DNA from: Lewinellaceae bacterium
GTDB lineage: Bacteria > Bacteroidota > Bacteroidia > Chitinophagales > Saprospiraceae
NCBI GenBank assembly: GCA_020636215.1
Contig: JACJYG010000004.1
Coordinates: 1,054,001 to 1,118,000, forward strand
Reading direction: 5' to 3'
DNA: 64,000 nucleotides
In this document: positions 42,129 to 52,314 of the stretch, piece after piece
Layout: the number at the start of each line of letters is the position of its first letter
Numbering within the stretch: position 1 is the stretch's first letter
Made by a program: the position numbers and the translations under genes
Notes under the pieces: generated by a model
The model's database searches: none
Told to the model about the DNA's origin: nothing
The model's input: the letters and a program-made list of their open reading frames with translations, nothing else

Positions 42129-44438
42129 CTACTGATATAAGGGCATACTGTCTACTGCCGTACCGGCATACTGTGCATCGACGCAGGCAATAGCGGCCAA
42201 ATTAATGATATTGTCTACATCCGTTCCACGAAGCAGAAGGTGAAATGGTTTATCCAGGCCAAGCAGGATAGGGCCTATGTAGTGGGCCTTGCTCAGTTTG
42301 CGCACCAATTTAAGGCTGGTGTTGCCGGCATCGAGGTTCGGGAAGATCAATACATTAGCCCGTTTCGACAGACGGGAGAAGGGGAAATGTTGTTGCATGA
42401 AGGCCGGATCCAGGGCCACATCGGCCTGCATCGGGCCATCGATCATCAGTTCGGGCCTTCTTTCCAGTACAAGTTCCACTGCCCGGCTCACCTTTTCGGT
42501 TTCCGGCCGGCGCACTGAACCAAAGTTGGAGAAGGACAACATGGCGATACGCGGTTCCATTTGCAGTATCTCTACCTGTTCGGCGGCCATAAGCGCAATC
42601 TCGGCGAGATCTTCTGCGCTGGGATTGGCATTGACGATACAATCCGCCAGAAAATAGAGATGGTGATCTTGTTCCAGCATATACATACCAGCGATGAGAC
42701 GGCCGCCGGGCCGTGGGCCGATGATCTGCATTGCAGGCGTCAATACTTCCGGGTAGTTGACCGTGAGGCCGGCCATCATCGCATCGGCCTGGCCTTCATG
42801 CAGCATCATGGCGCCGAAATGAATATAGTTGCGCATATCCAGGGCGGCGCGGCTTTGGCTGATCCCTTTGCGTTGCCGGAGCTGGTAATAGGCCTGAGTA
42901 TAATGATCGCGGTAGGGCCAGCGTTTCGGTTCGATGATCTCGATGCCTTCAGGGTCATGGTTCATCTCCTCAAAAAGGGCCAGCAATTCTTCTTTACTCT
43001 TGGCAAGCAGAATCGGTTTGCCAATCCCCTCGCGGACCATCTCACTTGCCGCCCAGATGATGCTCGGGTGATCGCCCTCCGGAAAGACAATTCGCTTAGG
43101 ATCCCTACGCGCCTGCGTAAAGATCTTGCGCATGATATCGCGCGACCAGTCGATCTTCTCCCTTAGGCGTTCGCGATAGGTATCCATATCGAGTGGGTTG
43201 CGGGCAACGCCAGACCGAATGGCCGCCTCGGCTACTGCCGAAGAAGTTTCCACCAGCACACGAGCATCAAAAGGCTTGGGGATGATATAATCCGGGCCGA
43301 ATTTCAGATTGGGGTCGGCATAGGCCCGTTTGACGGATTCCGGCACTTCTTCCTTGGCAAGGCGCGCCAACGAATAAGCGGCTGCCTGTTTCATATCCTC
43401 ATTAATTGCCGTGGCCTCCACGTCGAGGGCGCCGCGGAAGATAAAAGGAAACCCCAGCACATTGTTCACCTGATTGGGGTAGTCGCTGCGTCCGGTAGCC
43501 ACGATGGCGTCCGGACGAGCCTCCCGGGCGTCCGGATAGGTAATCTCCGGGTCAGGGTTGGCCATAGCGAAGATGATGGGATTGATTGCCATACTCCGCA
43601 CCATATCCTGAGTGAGCACACCCGCTTGTGACAAGCCGGCAAAAAAATCGGCGCCTTTGACAGCGTCCTCCAGCGTCCGGGCCGGGGTATCCCGGAAGTA
43701 ATTGTCCTTATACCGGTTCTTGCCTTCATCACCCCGCCCCTTCCAAAGGATGCCCTTGCTATCTGTCATGAGGATATTTTCGGGCTTTACACCCAGCGCA
43801 ATATAAAAATTAGCGCAGGCGATTCCGGCGGCGCCGGCGCCGGAGATGACGGTTTTCAGATCCCCGATCTTTTTGCCAGCCAGTTCCACCGCATTGAGCA
43901 GGGCAGCCCCGGAGATGATGGCAGTACCGTGCTGGTCATCGTGAAATACGGGAATATCAAGTAGTTCTTTCAATGTCTCTTCGATATAAAAGCACTCGGG
44001 CGCTTTGATGTCCTCCAGGTTGATGCCGCCAAAAGTAGGCGCCATATAACGGACGGTATTGATGATGGCATCAGGATCTTCCGTATCGAGCTCGATATCA
44101 AAGACATCGATATCGGCAAACCGCTTGAAAAGGATGCCTTTACCCTCCATGACCGGCTTCCCGGCCAGAGCGCCGATGTTACCCAACCCCAGCACCGCTG
44201 TCCCATTGCTGACCACCGCTACAAGATTGCCTTTGGCCGTGTATTTCCGGGCCATTGCGGGGTCCGCATGGATATCCAGGCAGGGCTCAGCTACACCGGG
44301 GGTATAGGCCAACGAGAGATCGTATTGAGAGGAAAAAGGTTTACTCGAAATCACTTCAATCTTACCAGGCCGGTTTCCTGCGTGGTATTCAAGCGCTGCA
44401 AAACGGAGGGCATCCTTTTTCTTTATTGACTTTTCCAT
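42129..44438 (-). CDS. maeB: NADP-type malic enzyme with phosphotransacetylase-like domain
   Basis: 769 aa MaeB-type enzyme. N-terminal malic domain (about 15-160: YDLSLAYTPGVAEPCLDI; NLVAVVSNGTAVLGLGNIG; GKPVMEGKGILFKRFADIDVFD), NAD(P)-binding malic domain (about 165-400: DDQHGTAIISGAALLNA; VISGAGAAGIACANFY; IFAMANPDPEITYPDA), and a C-terminal phosphotransacetylase-like domain (about 425-765) that is regulatory, not catalytic, in known MaeB. Decarboxylates malate to pyruvate with NADP reduction. Cytoplasmic. Monocistronic. Confidence 0.95.
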   Translation of the reverse strand: MEKSIKKKDALRFAALEYHAGNRPGKIEVISSKPFSSQYDLSLAYTPGVAEPCLDIHADPAMARKYTAKGNLVAVVSNGTAVLGLGNIGALAGKPVMEGKGILFKRFADIDVFDIELDTEDPDAIINTVRYMAPTFGGINLEDIKAPECFYIEETLKELLDIPVFHDDQHGTAIISGAALLNAVELAGKKIGDLKTVISGAGAAGIACANFYIALGVKPENILMTDSKGILWKGRGDEGKNRYKDNYFRDTPARTLEDAVKGADFFAGLSQAGVLTQDMVRSMAINPIIFAMANPDPEITYPDAREARPDAIVATGRSDYPNQVNNVLGFPFIFRGALDVEATAINEDMKQAAAYSLARLAKEEVPESVKRAYADPNLKFGPDYIIPKPFDARVLVETSSAVAEAAIRSGVARNPLDMDTYRERLREKIDWSRDIMRKIFTQARRDPKRIVFPEGDHPSIIWAASEMVREGIGKPILLAKSKEELLALFEEMNHDPEGIEIIEPKRWPYRDHYTQAYYQLRQRKGISQSRAALDMRNYIHFGAMMLHEGQADAMMAGLTVNYPEVLTPAMQIIGPRPGGRLIAGMYMLEQDHHLYFLADCIVNANPSAEDLAEIALMAAEQVEILQMEPRIAMLSFSNFGSVRRPETEKVSRAVELVLERRPELMIDGPMQADVALDPAFMQQHFPFSRLSKRANVLIFPNLDAGNTSLKLVRKLSKAHYIGPILLGLDKPFHLLLRGTDVDNIINLAAIACVDAQYAGTAVDSMPLYQ

Positions 44439-44611
44439 GGGTTAAATTAGTTTGGAAAAATGAATTCAATCTGGGAGATGGCAAATAAACATTTTCTTTA
44501 CCAGCCCGAAATGTAGGAAATAAACCAAGCCCGTAAACAGATAAAAAGCATGGCCGGCGGATGATTTTTGTCACCCGTTGTGGCCAAAACCACCTTGGAC
44601 AATTAGGACAA

Positions 44612-44640
44612 GAAGTGTGTGTTTGAGGAGCGAGTGTTGG
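44612..44640 (-). repeat. Degenerate array after the hybrid regulator gene
   Basis: Minus strand CCAACACTCGCTCCTCAAAC then ACACACTTC, 13 bp after the TAA. Nearly the same sequence stands at 41426-41459 on the plus strand. Confidence 0.6.
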
Positions 44641-44652
44641 ATACCAATACCT

Positions 44653-47493
44653 TTACTTGCGAAACTCGCTTGGCGCTTTTCCGAATTCCTGATGGAAGGT
44701 TCGGGTGAAATAATTCGGGTCGTTGAAACCGACCTGATAAGCAATTTCAGAAATATTCTGGCTGGTGGTTTCCAGTAGTTCCACTGCTTTTTGCAGCCGT
44801 ATAGAGCGAATAAACTGGGAAGGCGTTTTTCCGGTGAGCGCTTTCAATTTGCGGTACACCTGTGCCTGGCTCAGGTTGACGGCCGGCCCCAGGGCCGTCA
44901 CGGAAAGATCCTGATCATTGAGGGCTGCTTCTACGGCCAGCCGGAGTTTTTGCAGAAAAGCATCTTCGATGTCAGGCTTCCGATCCGACGGGCTTTCCTC
45001 CATTGCCAACTGAGCATACCGCTCTTGTAAGAGGCGCCGCACCTCGACCAGGTTTTTCAAGCGCACCAACAATTCTTCTTTGTTGAAAGGTTTGGTGAGG
45101 TAGGCATCAGCGCCCCGTTTCAGGCCTGCCAGCCTGTCCTCGTCGGCTGTACGGGCAGTAAGCAAAATGACAGGTACATGACTGGTGCGTTCGTCTCGCT
45201 TTAAGGCATCGCACAGCTCATACCCATCCATTTCCGGCATCATGACGTCGCTGATGATGATATCCGGGATGAGGGTTACGGCCTGCTCTAAGCCCGCTCG
45301 GCCATTGCTGGCAACATAGGTGATATATAGGGTATCCAGGATAGATTGGATATAGGTAACTACATCGGGATTATCTTCAACGATGAGCAAAATGGGAGCA
45401 TCCTCCAAACTATCAGCAGGCTGTTGGCCCTGCTTGTACGCTATGTCCGGATTGACAAAAGACAAGCCAGAGCCAGCGGCTTTGACCTGCGCCGGGCCTA
45501 GCCGTTTGGCCTCCTGCTTTATCGGCAGGATTACGGTGAACCGACTGCCTATTCCTTCTCTGCTTTCTACACTGATCGTCCCATCCATCAACTCAATCAA
45601 TTCCCGGGTCAACGCCAGGCCGATGCCTGTACCACCCTCATTGTAGGTAACGCTATCTCCCTGATAGAATCGGTTAAAGATATGAACCTGGTCCTCCTTC
45701 CCGATGCCGATACCACTATCCTGAACAAAAAATTGAAGGAAAGAACGGCCTTCCATGAGTTCTCGCCGGGCTTGTAGTGTCACCTCTCCTTTTTCCGGTG
45801 TAAATTTTAGCGCGTTGGATAACAGATTGTAGCTGATCTGCTGGATCTTTTCCTCGTCGAAGTCCATCCAGAGTTCCTTTTCATCAGAATGGAAAGTCAG
45901 ATGGATGTTTTTGGCTGCAGCCATAGATTGGAAAGATTCGGTGACATATTGCAGATACGAGATAATATCCGCCTGAATGAACTTCAGTTCCAGCTTTCCA
46001 GATTCGAGCTTTGCCAGGTCCAGCAATTGGTTGATCAGGCGCAGTAGGTTGGCGCTGTTGCGCAGGATGAGGTTTTTGGCCTTTTCGTTGTCCTCCACTT
46101 CGGCCGCCATTCCCATGATCACGGTCAGTGGAGTGCGAAACTCGTGGGTAATATTGGTGTACAAACGGGATTTGAGTTCATTCAACTCTTTGAGGCGTTC
46201 CGCTTCAGCGTGTTCCTGATGCCGTAACAGCTGGCTTCGCTCCAGTTCAAACCTGGCGGTTTGCCGATCCCGTACCTCCTGCCGGCGGCTATAGGCCAGG
46301 CCAAGGGCAAAGGCCACGATCTCCAGAACAGACCCCGTTTTGTAATAAAGCAGGCCGTACTCCGGGCTTTGAAAGCGCTCCACGAGCGTCAGGAATATAC
46401 CGAGGCCCATGGCCACAATTCCCGCCAGTACGAAGTAGCCTTTTTTATCGCCGGTTTTATATAAGGGCCAAAGGAACAGGAAAGTGGAAATCAAAAAGGC
46501 CAGAGTGAAAGGCACGATCGCCAGGTCCGCGATGTCAGGGCTGAAGTCTGACCAAATACAGAGCATCGCATCCAGGGCCAATACCGGTATAGCCAGCCAC
46601 ATCAGGAGCCGGAACCAGCGGTCCCAACCTGGCAGCAATTGCTTCAGATTCAGGAAGTACCGGATAAACCCCATGTATGCTGCCAGCCCAAAGTAGGCGA
46701 CAAGCTTGAAAAAGTAGAGATACTGCGGATGGGACGAAAACAGGAAAGGCCCCAGCCAGTCGGCCAGCATCCGGGAGGCGTAGAGATGGTACCCTGCGAT
46801 GGTAATCAGGTAAAAAGAATAGAAGAAATGGGCTTTATCTCTGGCGGTAAATGTAAGGATCACATTATAGAGCAACATCATCAGTACAAAGCCAAGAAAC
46901 AAAGCGTGGCTCCAGTAATCCTTGGCGATTTGCGCCCAGAACATATCCGTTGGCATGAGGCGCAGCTCAAAGTCGGGGGGCATGGACGGGCGGCTGGCAT
47001 TGGCGCGGATATATAAGGCGGCGGTTTCGCCCGGCGTCAGTTGAAATTGGATCAGATTAGGCTGTACGCGTGGTTTGAATTCTTTTTCGGAATAGGGCCG
47101 GAAATACCCAGTATGATGTTGGGAAACCACCCTTCCCGATTTGACGAGGTAGGCTTCCACCCAGGTAAAGGGAGGGGCTATATGCATCACCCAGGAGGAT
47201 TGGCCGGAGGATTCCTCCAGTTGGTTGGAGAGGCTTACTTTCGCCCAGTAAAAGACCCCTGATTTCAATTTTTCGTTGCTCCGTGTATAAGGCCGGAAAG
47301 TCGCCTGTTCCCCAGCGGCGAGAACCTCTTCCACAGTATAATAAGTAGCACTCTCTTCCATCAGGTACACATACCCTGACAAAGAATAACTTGGACTGAG
47401 GCTGTTAATCTCAAACGGCTGCCCAAGTACCTGCTGGCTTCCCAAAAGAGACAGACAAGCCGTAGAAAAAAAGATCAATAAAATTCTGTTCAA
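44653..47493 (-). CDS. Hybrid sensor kinase / response regulator / AraC regulator (7TM-DISM type)
   Basis: 946 aa. Signal peptide, extracellular DISMED2 domain (about 30-180), seven helices (about 190-395), a coiled linker, HisKA with HEFRTPLTVIMG, HATPase with SYNLLSNALKF, FVQDSGIGIG and GTGIGLALTRELI, a receiver domain with IIISDVMMPEMDGYE and VILLTART ... AYLTKPF, then an AraC-type helix-turn-helix ending SEIAYQVGFNDPNYFTRTFH. All steps from sensing to DNA binding are in one polypeptide, as in Bacteroidota HTCS regulators, but with a DISM rather than propeller sensor. Such sensors often detect carbohydrates. No susCD pair adjacent, so the regulon is not evident. Confidence 0.94.
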   Translation of the reverse strand: MNRILLIFFSTACLSLLGSQQVLGQPFEINSLSPSYSLSGYVYLMEESATYYTVEEVLAAGEQATFRPYTRSNEKLKSGVFYWAKVSLSNQLEESSGQSSWVMHIAPPFTWVEAYLVKSGRVVSQHHTGYFRPYSEKEFKPRVQPNLIQFQLTPGETAALYIRANASRPSMPPDFELRLMPTDMFWAQIAKDYWSHALFLGFVLMMLLYNVILTFTARDKAHFFYSFYLITIAGYHLYASRMLADWLGPFLFSSHPQYLYFFKLVAYFGLAAYMGFIRYFLNLKQLLPGWDRWFRLLMWLAIPVLALDAMLCIWSDFSPDIADLAIVPFTLAFLISTFLFLWPLYKTGDKKGYFVLAGIVAMGLGIFLTLVERFQSPEYGLLYYKTGSVLEIVAFALGLAYSRRQEVRDRQTARFELERSQLLRHQEHAEAERLKELNELKSRLYTNITHEFRTPLTVIMGMAAEVEDNEKAKNLILRNSANLLRLINQLLDLAKLESGKLELKFIQADIISYLQYVTESFQSMAAAKNIHLTFHSDEKELWMDFDEEKIQQISYNLLSNALKFTPEKGEVTLQARRELMEGRSFLQFFVQDSGIGIGKEDQVHIFNRFYQGDSVTYNEGGTGIGLALTRELIELMDGTISVESREGIGSRFTVILPIKQEAKRLGPAQVKAAGSGLSFVNPDIAYKQGQQPADSLEDAPILLIVEDNPDVVTYIQSILDTLYITYVASNGRAGLEQAVTLIPDIIISDVMMPEMDGYELCDALKRDERTSHVPVILLTARTADEDRLAGLKRGADAYLTKPFNKEELLVRLKNLVEVRRLLQERYAQLAMEESPSDRKPDIEDAFLQKLRLAVEAALNDQDLSVTALGPAVNLSQAQVYRKLKALTGKTPSQFIRSIRLQKAVELLETTSQNISEIAYQVGFNDPNYFTRTFHQEFGKAPSEFRK

Positions 47494-47845
47494 ATAAATT
47501 CCCCTGTATTTGTTTGAGTGTAATTTTCAGCTTTTTTCTTTTGGCCTTCACAAGTAGTTTTCAGGAAAAAAAACATTAATGTAGTTTCCCAAAGTTAAAC
47601 TTATTCTACCGGTTTTTCTCACCTTATACCCACTTCCTGCCTTAAACAGCTTGACAAACGCTGACGTTGCCCGCTTTCCAGGACTTACCTGGCCCCTCTC
47701 TTCAAATCCCCGGAAGCCCCCCTTTCTGCTTGGCTGCCGGGCCAAGATTTTCCGTAATAATTTCCAGGCCCGCAAACAAATTTAAGCTTTACTTGTCTTT
47801 ATGATAGTAAAACTATTAAATCTAATTTTTAAAATAATCTCTCTT
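47494..47845. other. Divergent intergenic region
   Basis: 352 bp between the divergent hybrid regulator and PepSY-like gene. On the minus strand TAACTTTG fits the -7 consensus about 100 bp before the regulator start but without a good -33 box. No repeats or other features seen. Confidence 0.4.
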
Positions 47846-48364
47846 ATGAAGAATCTTTGGTTAAGCCTGTCCTTCTTCCTGTTTTCCGCTGCTGCGCTCC
47901 TGGCCAACGGCCACATACCCGAAGTGGTTCAGAAAGCATTTACCCAGCTCTACCCTGAAATTGAAAACCCATTCTGGGAAAACCGGCACGACGGCATCGT
48001 GGCTACTTTTAAGGACAAAGAAGCCCTTAAAAAAGCCTTTTTTAAACCGGATGGCCAATGGATAGAAACCCGTATCCGAATGGGGATCGACCGGTTGCCA
48101 ACCGGCGTAGAAAACTTCGTTCGGGAAAACTACCAGAATGCCGACATCACGTTCTGTGGAAAAGTGTACGCACCCGGAGGATCATGGTACCGGGTCGAAT
48201 CGGAACTGCCTGGGAAGGTGGTGCTGAAAACCCTTGATGAAAGCGGGGAACTGATTGGAGAGCAAATATTATTGTACAGTACGGCCCTAACCTCTTCCAC
48301 CGCAACCAAGCCTGCAGTAAGCCCGCTTCCCAACCGGCAGATAGCGCCCTTAAGAACAGAATAA
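47846..48364 (+). CDS. Secreted PepSY-like (beta-lactamase-inhibitor-like) protein
   Basis: 172 aa from ATG 47846 (MKNLWLSLSFFLFSAAALLA signal peptide). Two PepSY-like repeats: PEVVQKAFTQLYPEIENPFWE ... GIVATFKDKEALKKAFFKPDGQWIETR, then LPTGVENFVRENYQNADITF ... WYRVESELPGKVVLKTLDESGELI. The pattern is that of the DUF2874 family in Bacteroidota. Periplasmic; ligand unknown. Divergent from the hybrid regulator and possibly its target. Last 20 residues are low complexity. Confidence 0.8.
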   Translation: MKNLWLSLSFFLFSAAALLANGHIPEVVQKAFTQLYPEIENPFWENRHDGIVATFKDKEALKKAFFKPDGQWIETRIRMGIDRLPTGVENFVRENYQNADITFCGKVYAPGGSWYRVESELPGKVVLKTLDESGELIGEQILLYSTALTSSTATKPAVSPLPNRQIAPLRTE

Positions 48365-48463
48365 GAATTTAATACGTACCGATATCATTGAACGGGCGCA
48401 AAGATGAGCAGCATACCTGTATCAGCTTTGCGCTTTCTTTTTCTACAAACAGCAGCATTCCCC

Positions 48464-49216
48464 CTACCCTCCAGTCCTCTCCAGCGCCTCCCACAAAGCT
48501 TCCCGGTAGGCCTTAGCCACCGGAATAGTACGCGCCCCGATCACCACCTGATGCGGCTCCACGACCTCGATATGCTTCAAGCCCACGATGTAAGACCGGT
48601 GCACCTGCATAAATGCTGATGCCGGCAGGAGGCCCAGCGCCTGGCTCATGCTGAAGCGGGAAAGGACCTTCCGGCCAGGGGTGTGGAACCAAACGTAATT
48701 CCCGTCCTTTTCCAGGAACAGGATCTCTCCGATGTCGAGCCGAAAACTTTTAGCGCCGCTCTTGATGAACAAGCGCTGGCTGGGGGCTTCCAAAGAGGGT
48801 AAAGAAAGGTTGGCTGGCAGGCTTTGATGTTGGTATAGCCAGCGTTCCTGAGCGTGCAGCGCGGCTTTAAAGAATCGCTCAAAGGGGATAGGCTTCACCA
48901 GATAATCAATGGCCTGCTGCTCGTAGCTTTCTACGGCATACTCGGAATAAGCAGTTGTAAAAATGATCATCAGCGGCGGGCCGGCGAGCTCACGAAATTG
49001 AAGGCCGGAGAGGTTGGGCATATTAATATCCAGGAAAACCAGGCCGACGGGATGGGCCTTTAACCAGCTTAGCGCCTCCAGAGGATCGCGGAAGGTGCGC
49101 TGCAAATCCAGAAAAGGCGCTTTGGCGGCGTGCAGACGGATTACCTCCAAAGCTTTAGGCTCATCGTCGACGGCAATGCAACTGATCTTAGCTATAGGTG
49201 CTGGTTCAGGATTCAT
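48464..49216 (-). CDS. LytTR-type response regulator
   Basis: 250 aa. Receiver domain with VDDEP at 16-20 and phosphoacceptor D63 in LVFLDINMPNLSGLQ, K near LVKPIPFERF, then a LytTR DNA-binding domain (about 150-248: IGEILFLEKDGNYVWFHTPG; SAFMQVHRSYIVGLKHIEVV). Paired with the histidine kinase whose coding end overlaps its start by 11 bp, so the two are translationally coupled. The divergent serine hydrolase gene upstream of the kinase is a plausible target. Confidence 0.93.
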   Translation of the reverse strand: MNPEPAPIAKISCIAVDDEPKALEVIRLHAAKAPFLDLQRTFRDPLEALSWLKAHPVGLVFLDINMPNLSGLQFRELAGPPLMIIFTTAYSEYAVESYEQQAIDYLVKPIPFERFFKAALHAQERWLYQHQSLPANLSLPSLEAPSQRLFIKSGAKSFRLDIGEILFLEKDGNYVWFHTPGRKVLSRFSMSQALGLLPASAFMQVHRSYIVGLKHIEVVEPHQVVIGARTIPVAKAYREALWEALERTGG

Positions 49217-50258
49217 CGAGTTCTAATTGTAGTTGAGCGGTGAAGGTGTCCTTCTTGTCCTCCAACACGAGCTGATGCCGGCCCGGGTAGAGCAGGCTGA
49301 GCCGTCGCCTGACATTCTCAAGCCCCACTCCGGTTTTTTCGGCCCGCTGATTAGCATCCATGCTGAAGTTAGTATTCGACACCTTAAAATGCAAAACCGA
49401 GCCGGCCATGGCAAAATCGATTTTCACCAACGCACTTTGTCCATAGCGAATGCCGTGCTTAAAGGCATTCTCGACAAAAGGCGCCAGTAGCAGCGGCGCG
49501 ATCCTTTTATTGTTGTATGGCCCACTAATATTCAACGCAATCAGCACCTCGTCTTCTTCATCAAGGCGCAGGCGCTGCATGTCTACCATATTTTGCAGGA
49601 ATTGCATCTCCTTGTCCAGAAGCACATAATCCGCCCGACAATCGTAAATCACATACCGCAACAGGCCCGCCAGGTCGGCGATGCCGCCCGCCAGCGTTTC
49701 ACTCCCCTCCCGCTCCGCCAGAGCATAGAGGTTATTCAGGGTGTTAAACAGGAAGTGGGGATTGACCTGGGCTTTGAGGTAATTCAGCTCTGCCGACAGC
49801 TTTTCTTCCGCCAATTGGGCCCGAAGGCGTTCATGGCGCCACCAGTCTTTAGCCAGCCGATAAGCGGTGGCCGCCAGTAAAATGAAAAGATACAACAAGA
49901 TGCCAATTGACAGGGTGCTCCGAAAGTAATGGCCGGTAAGCAGGGGCTGCACATAATATTCGAAAAGGAAACAACCAGTAAATAGCGCAACAATCAGAAC
50001 CAGCAAACTTGTCCATTGGCGACGCCGAAGGAAGCGGGGAAGTAGAAAAAAGGCCACCGTGTAAAATACCAGCATTTTCACCACCAGCGTAAAGAGGACA
50101 AATGGGACAGATCCGGTATCCCGGGAGTACAAAGTCCGTTCCACCCCATTCTCAACGGTCACCTCCATGCTTTCGAAAGAAAAAGCAGTGTACAGCACCC
50201 AGAAGCAGAATAGCCAAAAGGCAAAGTGCAAAAGTGGTTCGATCCATTTTCTGGCCAT
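49206..50258 (-). CDS. LytS-like sensor histidine kinase
   Basis: 350 aa. Four membrane helices in the N-terminal half (about 12-135), then a His_kinase domain with phosphoacceptor in YLKAQVNPHFLFNTLNNLYALAE and an ATPase domain with APFVENAFKHGI and GVGLENVRRRLSLLYPG. Typical partner of LytTR regulators in Bacteroidota. First gene of the two-gene unit; ends inside the regulator start. No extracellular domain, so the signal may be sensed in the membrane. Confidence 0.92.
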   Translation of the reverse strand: MARKWIEPLLHFAFWLFCFWVLYTAFSFESMEVTVENGVERTLYSRDTGSVPFVLFTLVVKMLVFYTVAFFLLPRFLRRRQWTSLLVLIVALFTGCFLFEYYVQPLLTGHYFRSTLSIGILLYLFILLAATAYRLAKDWWRHERLRAQLAEEKLSAELNYLKAQVNPHFLFNTLNNLYALAEREGSETLAGGIADLAGLLRYVIYDCRADYVLLDKEMQFLQNMVDMQRLRLDEEDEVLIALNISGPYNNKRIAPLLLAPFVENAFKHGIRYGQSALVKIDFAMAGSVLHFKVSNTNFSMDANQRAEKTGVGLENVRRRLSLLYPGRHQLVLEDKKDTFTAQLQLELDES

Positions 50259-50435
50259 ACTGCAAGATGCGAATTACAGACAGTACAAGCCAAGCTTTGG
50301 TACGGATGGTTAGGATTTTGTTACTAATGGCCCTTTTTTAGCCGATCACATTTTTCAGCCCATTCATCACTCCTCGTCGGGCAACCCCACCTTACATTGG
50401 GAAAAGCGATGATTTTCGGGCTTCTTTGCAGCAAG

Positions 50436-50443
50436 TATTTTTG
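50436..50443 (+). promoter_or_regulatory. Probable -7 element of the serine hydrolase gene
   Basis: TATTTTTG fits TAnnTTTG, 24 bp before the ATG; TTTTCGGG lies at the -33 distance. In the 208-bp divergent gap with the sensor kinase. Confidence 0.5.
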
Positions 50444-50466
50444 AATTCAACAAACCCACTGTTACC

Positions 50467-52314
50467 ATGAAAAAAGTATCTATCACGATGATCCCCATCT
50501 TGATCCTCCTTTGCCTGGGCGCACCGGCGCTGGCGCAGCAACTGGGGCCTCAAAGCCTGGCCCAATTGCAGGAAAGCCCTGTCGGCAGCCGGGTGCTCCA
50601 ATTCCTCAACGCCATCAATGAAGGCAACCGGAAGGACGAAGCCTTTATCCAGTCTTTGTTCTCCCAAGCGCTGATCGACAAGCGCGGCGCAGCCCGCCTG
50701 GCTGATATGCTGGCCGACATCCACCAAAACGACGCCCCACTGGCGCTGTACGAAGCCAACCGAAAGGAAGCCACCGAATACCAGCTCAAACTAATGAGTG
50801 GCGACGGCAAGTGGCTGGACGCCACCCTTTACCTGGACGCCAGCGCTCCTTACAAAGTCAAAGGCCTGGCCATCGATGTCACTTTCAGCCCGTCGGCAGT
50901 GGCGGCGCCCATCTGGCCGGAAGTAAAAGCCGGTAAGGCATCATCAACCCTGCCCCCGCCTGTCTCGGAGGCCGAGCTTGCCCAAAAAGCTAAGAAGATC
51001 GCCCAGTCCTATGCAGATATGGGGTGGTTTTCCGGCGTCATCCTTTTGGCTAAAGACGGGAAACCTTTTTACCAAGAAGCCTTCGGTTACGCCGATGAGG
51101 CCCGAAAGGCGCCCAATACCATGGACACTAAGTTCCGCATCGGCTCCATCAACAAGGACTACACCTCGGTGTTGATCCTCCAGCAGGTGCAAAAAGGCCG
51201 GCTTTCCCTCGATGACAAGCTCGCTCAATTCGGCCTCGGCTTCCCGGCGGCCATGGCCGAAAAGATCACGATCCGACACCTGCTCAACCACACCGCCGGC
51301 TTCGCCGATATTTTCGTGCCGGAATACCTGGACAACATCCGCAGCTATAAGGATATCGATGACATCCTACCCCTGCTGAGAGATCAGCCTTTGATGTACG
51401 AGCCTGGAACCGATCAAGCCTATTCCAACTATGGCTACATTGTGCTCGGCGCCATCCTGGAAAAAACCACCGGCAAGCGCTTTGGGGAATTGCTGGAGGA
51501 TCAGATCCTGCAACCGATTAGCGTCAACCATACACACTATGATATTGCTGAAAACATTGAGGGGGAAGCCCAAAGCTACCGCTATACGGCCAGCGGCAAA
51601 AAGGTGGACCACACCAGCCAACTGGAATACCCCACGCCCGATGGCGGCATGTACGCCACCGCCAATGACCTATTGGCCTTTTTCCAGGCGCTTTTCTACT
51701 CCAACACCCTGCTGAACGACGAGATGAAGGCTTTGCTGGTCCATGATTTTGAAGCCGGAGTAAGCTGGCAGGAGGTCCTGGCTGACCCTCTTAGCGGCGC
51801 AGGTTACGCGGGTGGCGGCCCCGGGGTGAACGCGGTCGTGGAACTGTTTTTCCACAATGACGAGATCTTCATCGTGCTGGCCAATACCGATAAAATGGTG
51901 GCGGAACATATTTCCCGTCGCATCCGCATGGCGAAAGCCGGGCGGAGTGCGCCGAAAGCCCAACTGCCGGTTGAAAATTATCTTTACCAATACCTGGACA
52001 GCAAGGGCGCGGCTTATCTGGAGAAAAACATGGCCCGGCTGCTGCAGGACGGTGGTTATGGCGAGCCTTCACCCGACTTTTTGAACCGCCTGGGGTATAA
52101 CTTGATGGAAGAAGGCGCGTTGCCTGACGCTATTGAGGTCTTTAAAGCCAATATCGCGCTGTTCCCTCAAGAAGCCAACGGCTACGACAGCCTGGGCGAG
52201 GCCTACCTCAAATCTGGTGATCAGAAAAGAGCACTGGAATACTACCGAAAAGCGCTGGAGCTAGACCCGGAATTGCCTTCGGCCAGGCAGATGGCCAAGG
52301 AATTGGAGGAGTGA
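50467..52314 (+). CDS. Secreted serine hydrolase, beta-lactamase/PBP4* family, with C-terminal TPR
   Basis: 615 aa. Signal peptide to about residue 24, an N-terminal domain of unknown kind (25-165), then a class C beta-lactamase-like hydrolase with S227-I-N-K230 (GSINKDYT), Y319-S-N321 in AYSNYGYIVLGAIL and GGGPGVNAVV in place of the third motif. The last ~100 residues hold two TPRs (YNLMEEGALPDAIEVFKANI; SLGEAYLKSGDQKRALEYYR). Acts on peptides, esters or peptidoglycan in the periplasm; substrate unknown. Divergent from a LytTR system that may regulate it. Its TGA is followed immediately by a CAGT heptamer array. Confidence 0.9.
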   Translation: MKKVSITMIPILILLCLGAPALAQQLGPQSLAQLQESPVGSRVLQFLNAINEGNRKDEAFIQSLFSQALIDKRGAARLADMLADIHQNDAPLALYEANRKEATEYQLKLMSGDGKWLDATLYLDASAPYKVKGLAIDVTFSPSAVAAPIWPEVKAGKASSTLPPPVSEAELAQKAKKIAQSYADMGWFSGVILLAKDGKPFYQEAFGYADEARKAPNTMDTKFRIGSINKDYTSVLILQQVQKGRLSLDDKLAQFGLGFPAAMAEKITIRHLLNHTAGFADIFVPEYLDNIRSYKDIDDILPLLRDQPLMYEPGTDQAYSNYGYIVLGAILEKTTGKRFGELLEDQILQPISVNHTHYDIAENIEGEAQSYRYTASGKKVDHTSQLEYPTPDGGMYATANDLLAFFQALFYSNTLLNDEMKALLVHDFEAGVSWQEVLADPLSGAGYAGGGPGVNAVVELFFHNDEIFIVLANTDKMVAEHISRRIRMAKAGRSAPKAQLPVENYLYQYLDSKGAAYLEKNMARLLQDGGYGEPSPDFLNRLGYNLMEEGALPDAIEVFKANIALFPQEANGYDSLGEAYLKSGDQKRALEYYRKALELDPELPSARQMAKELEE

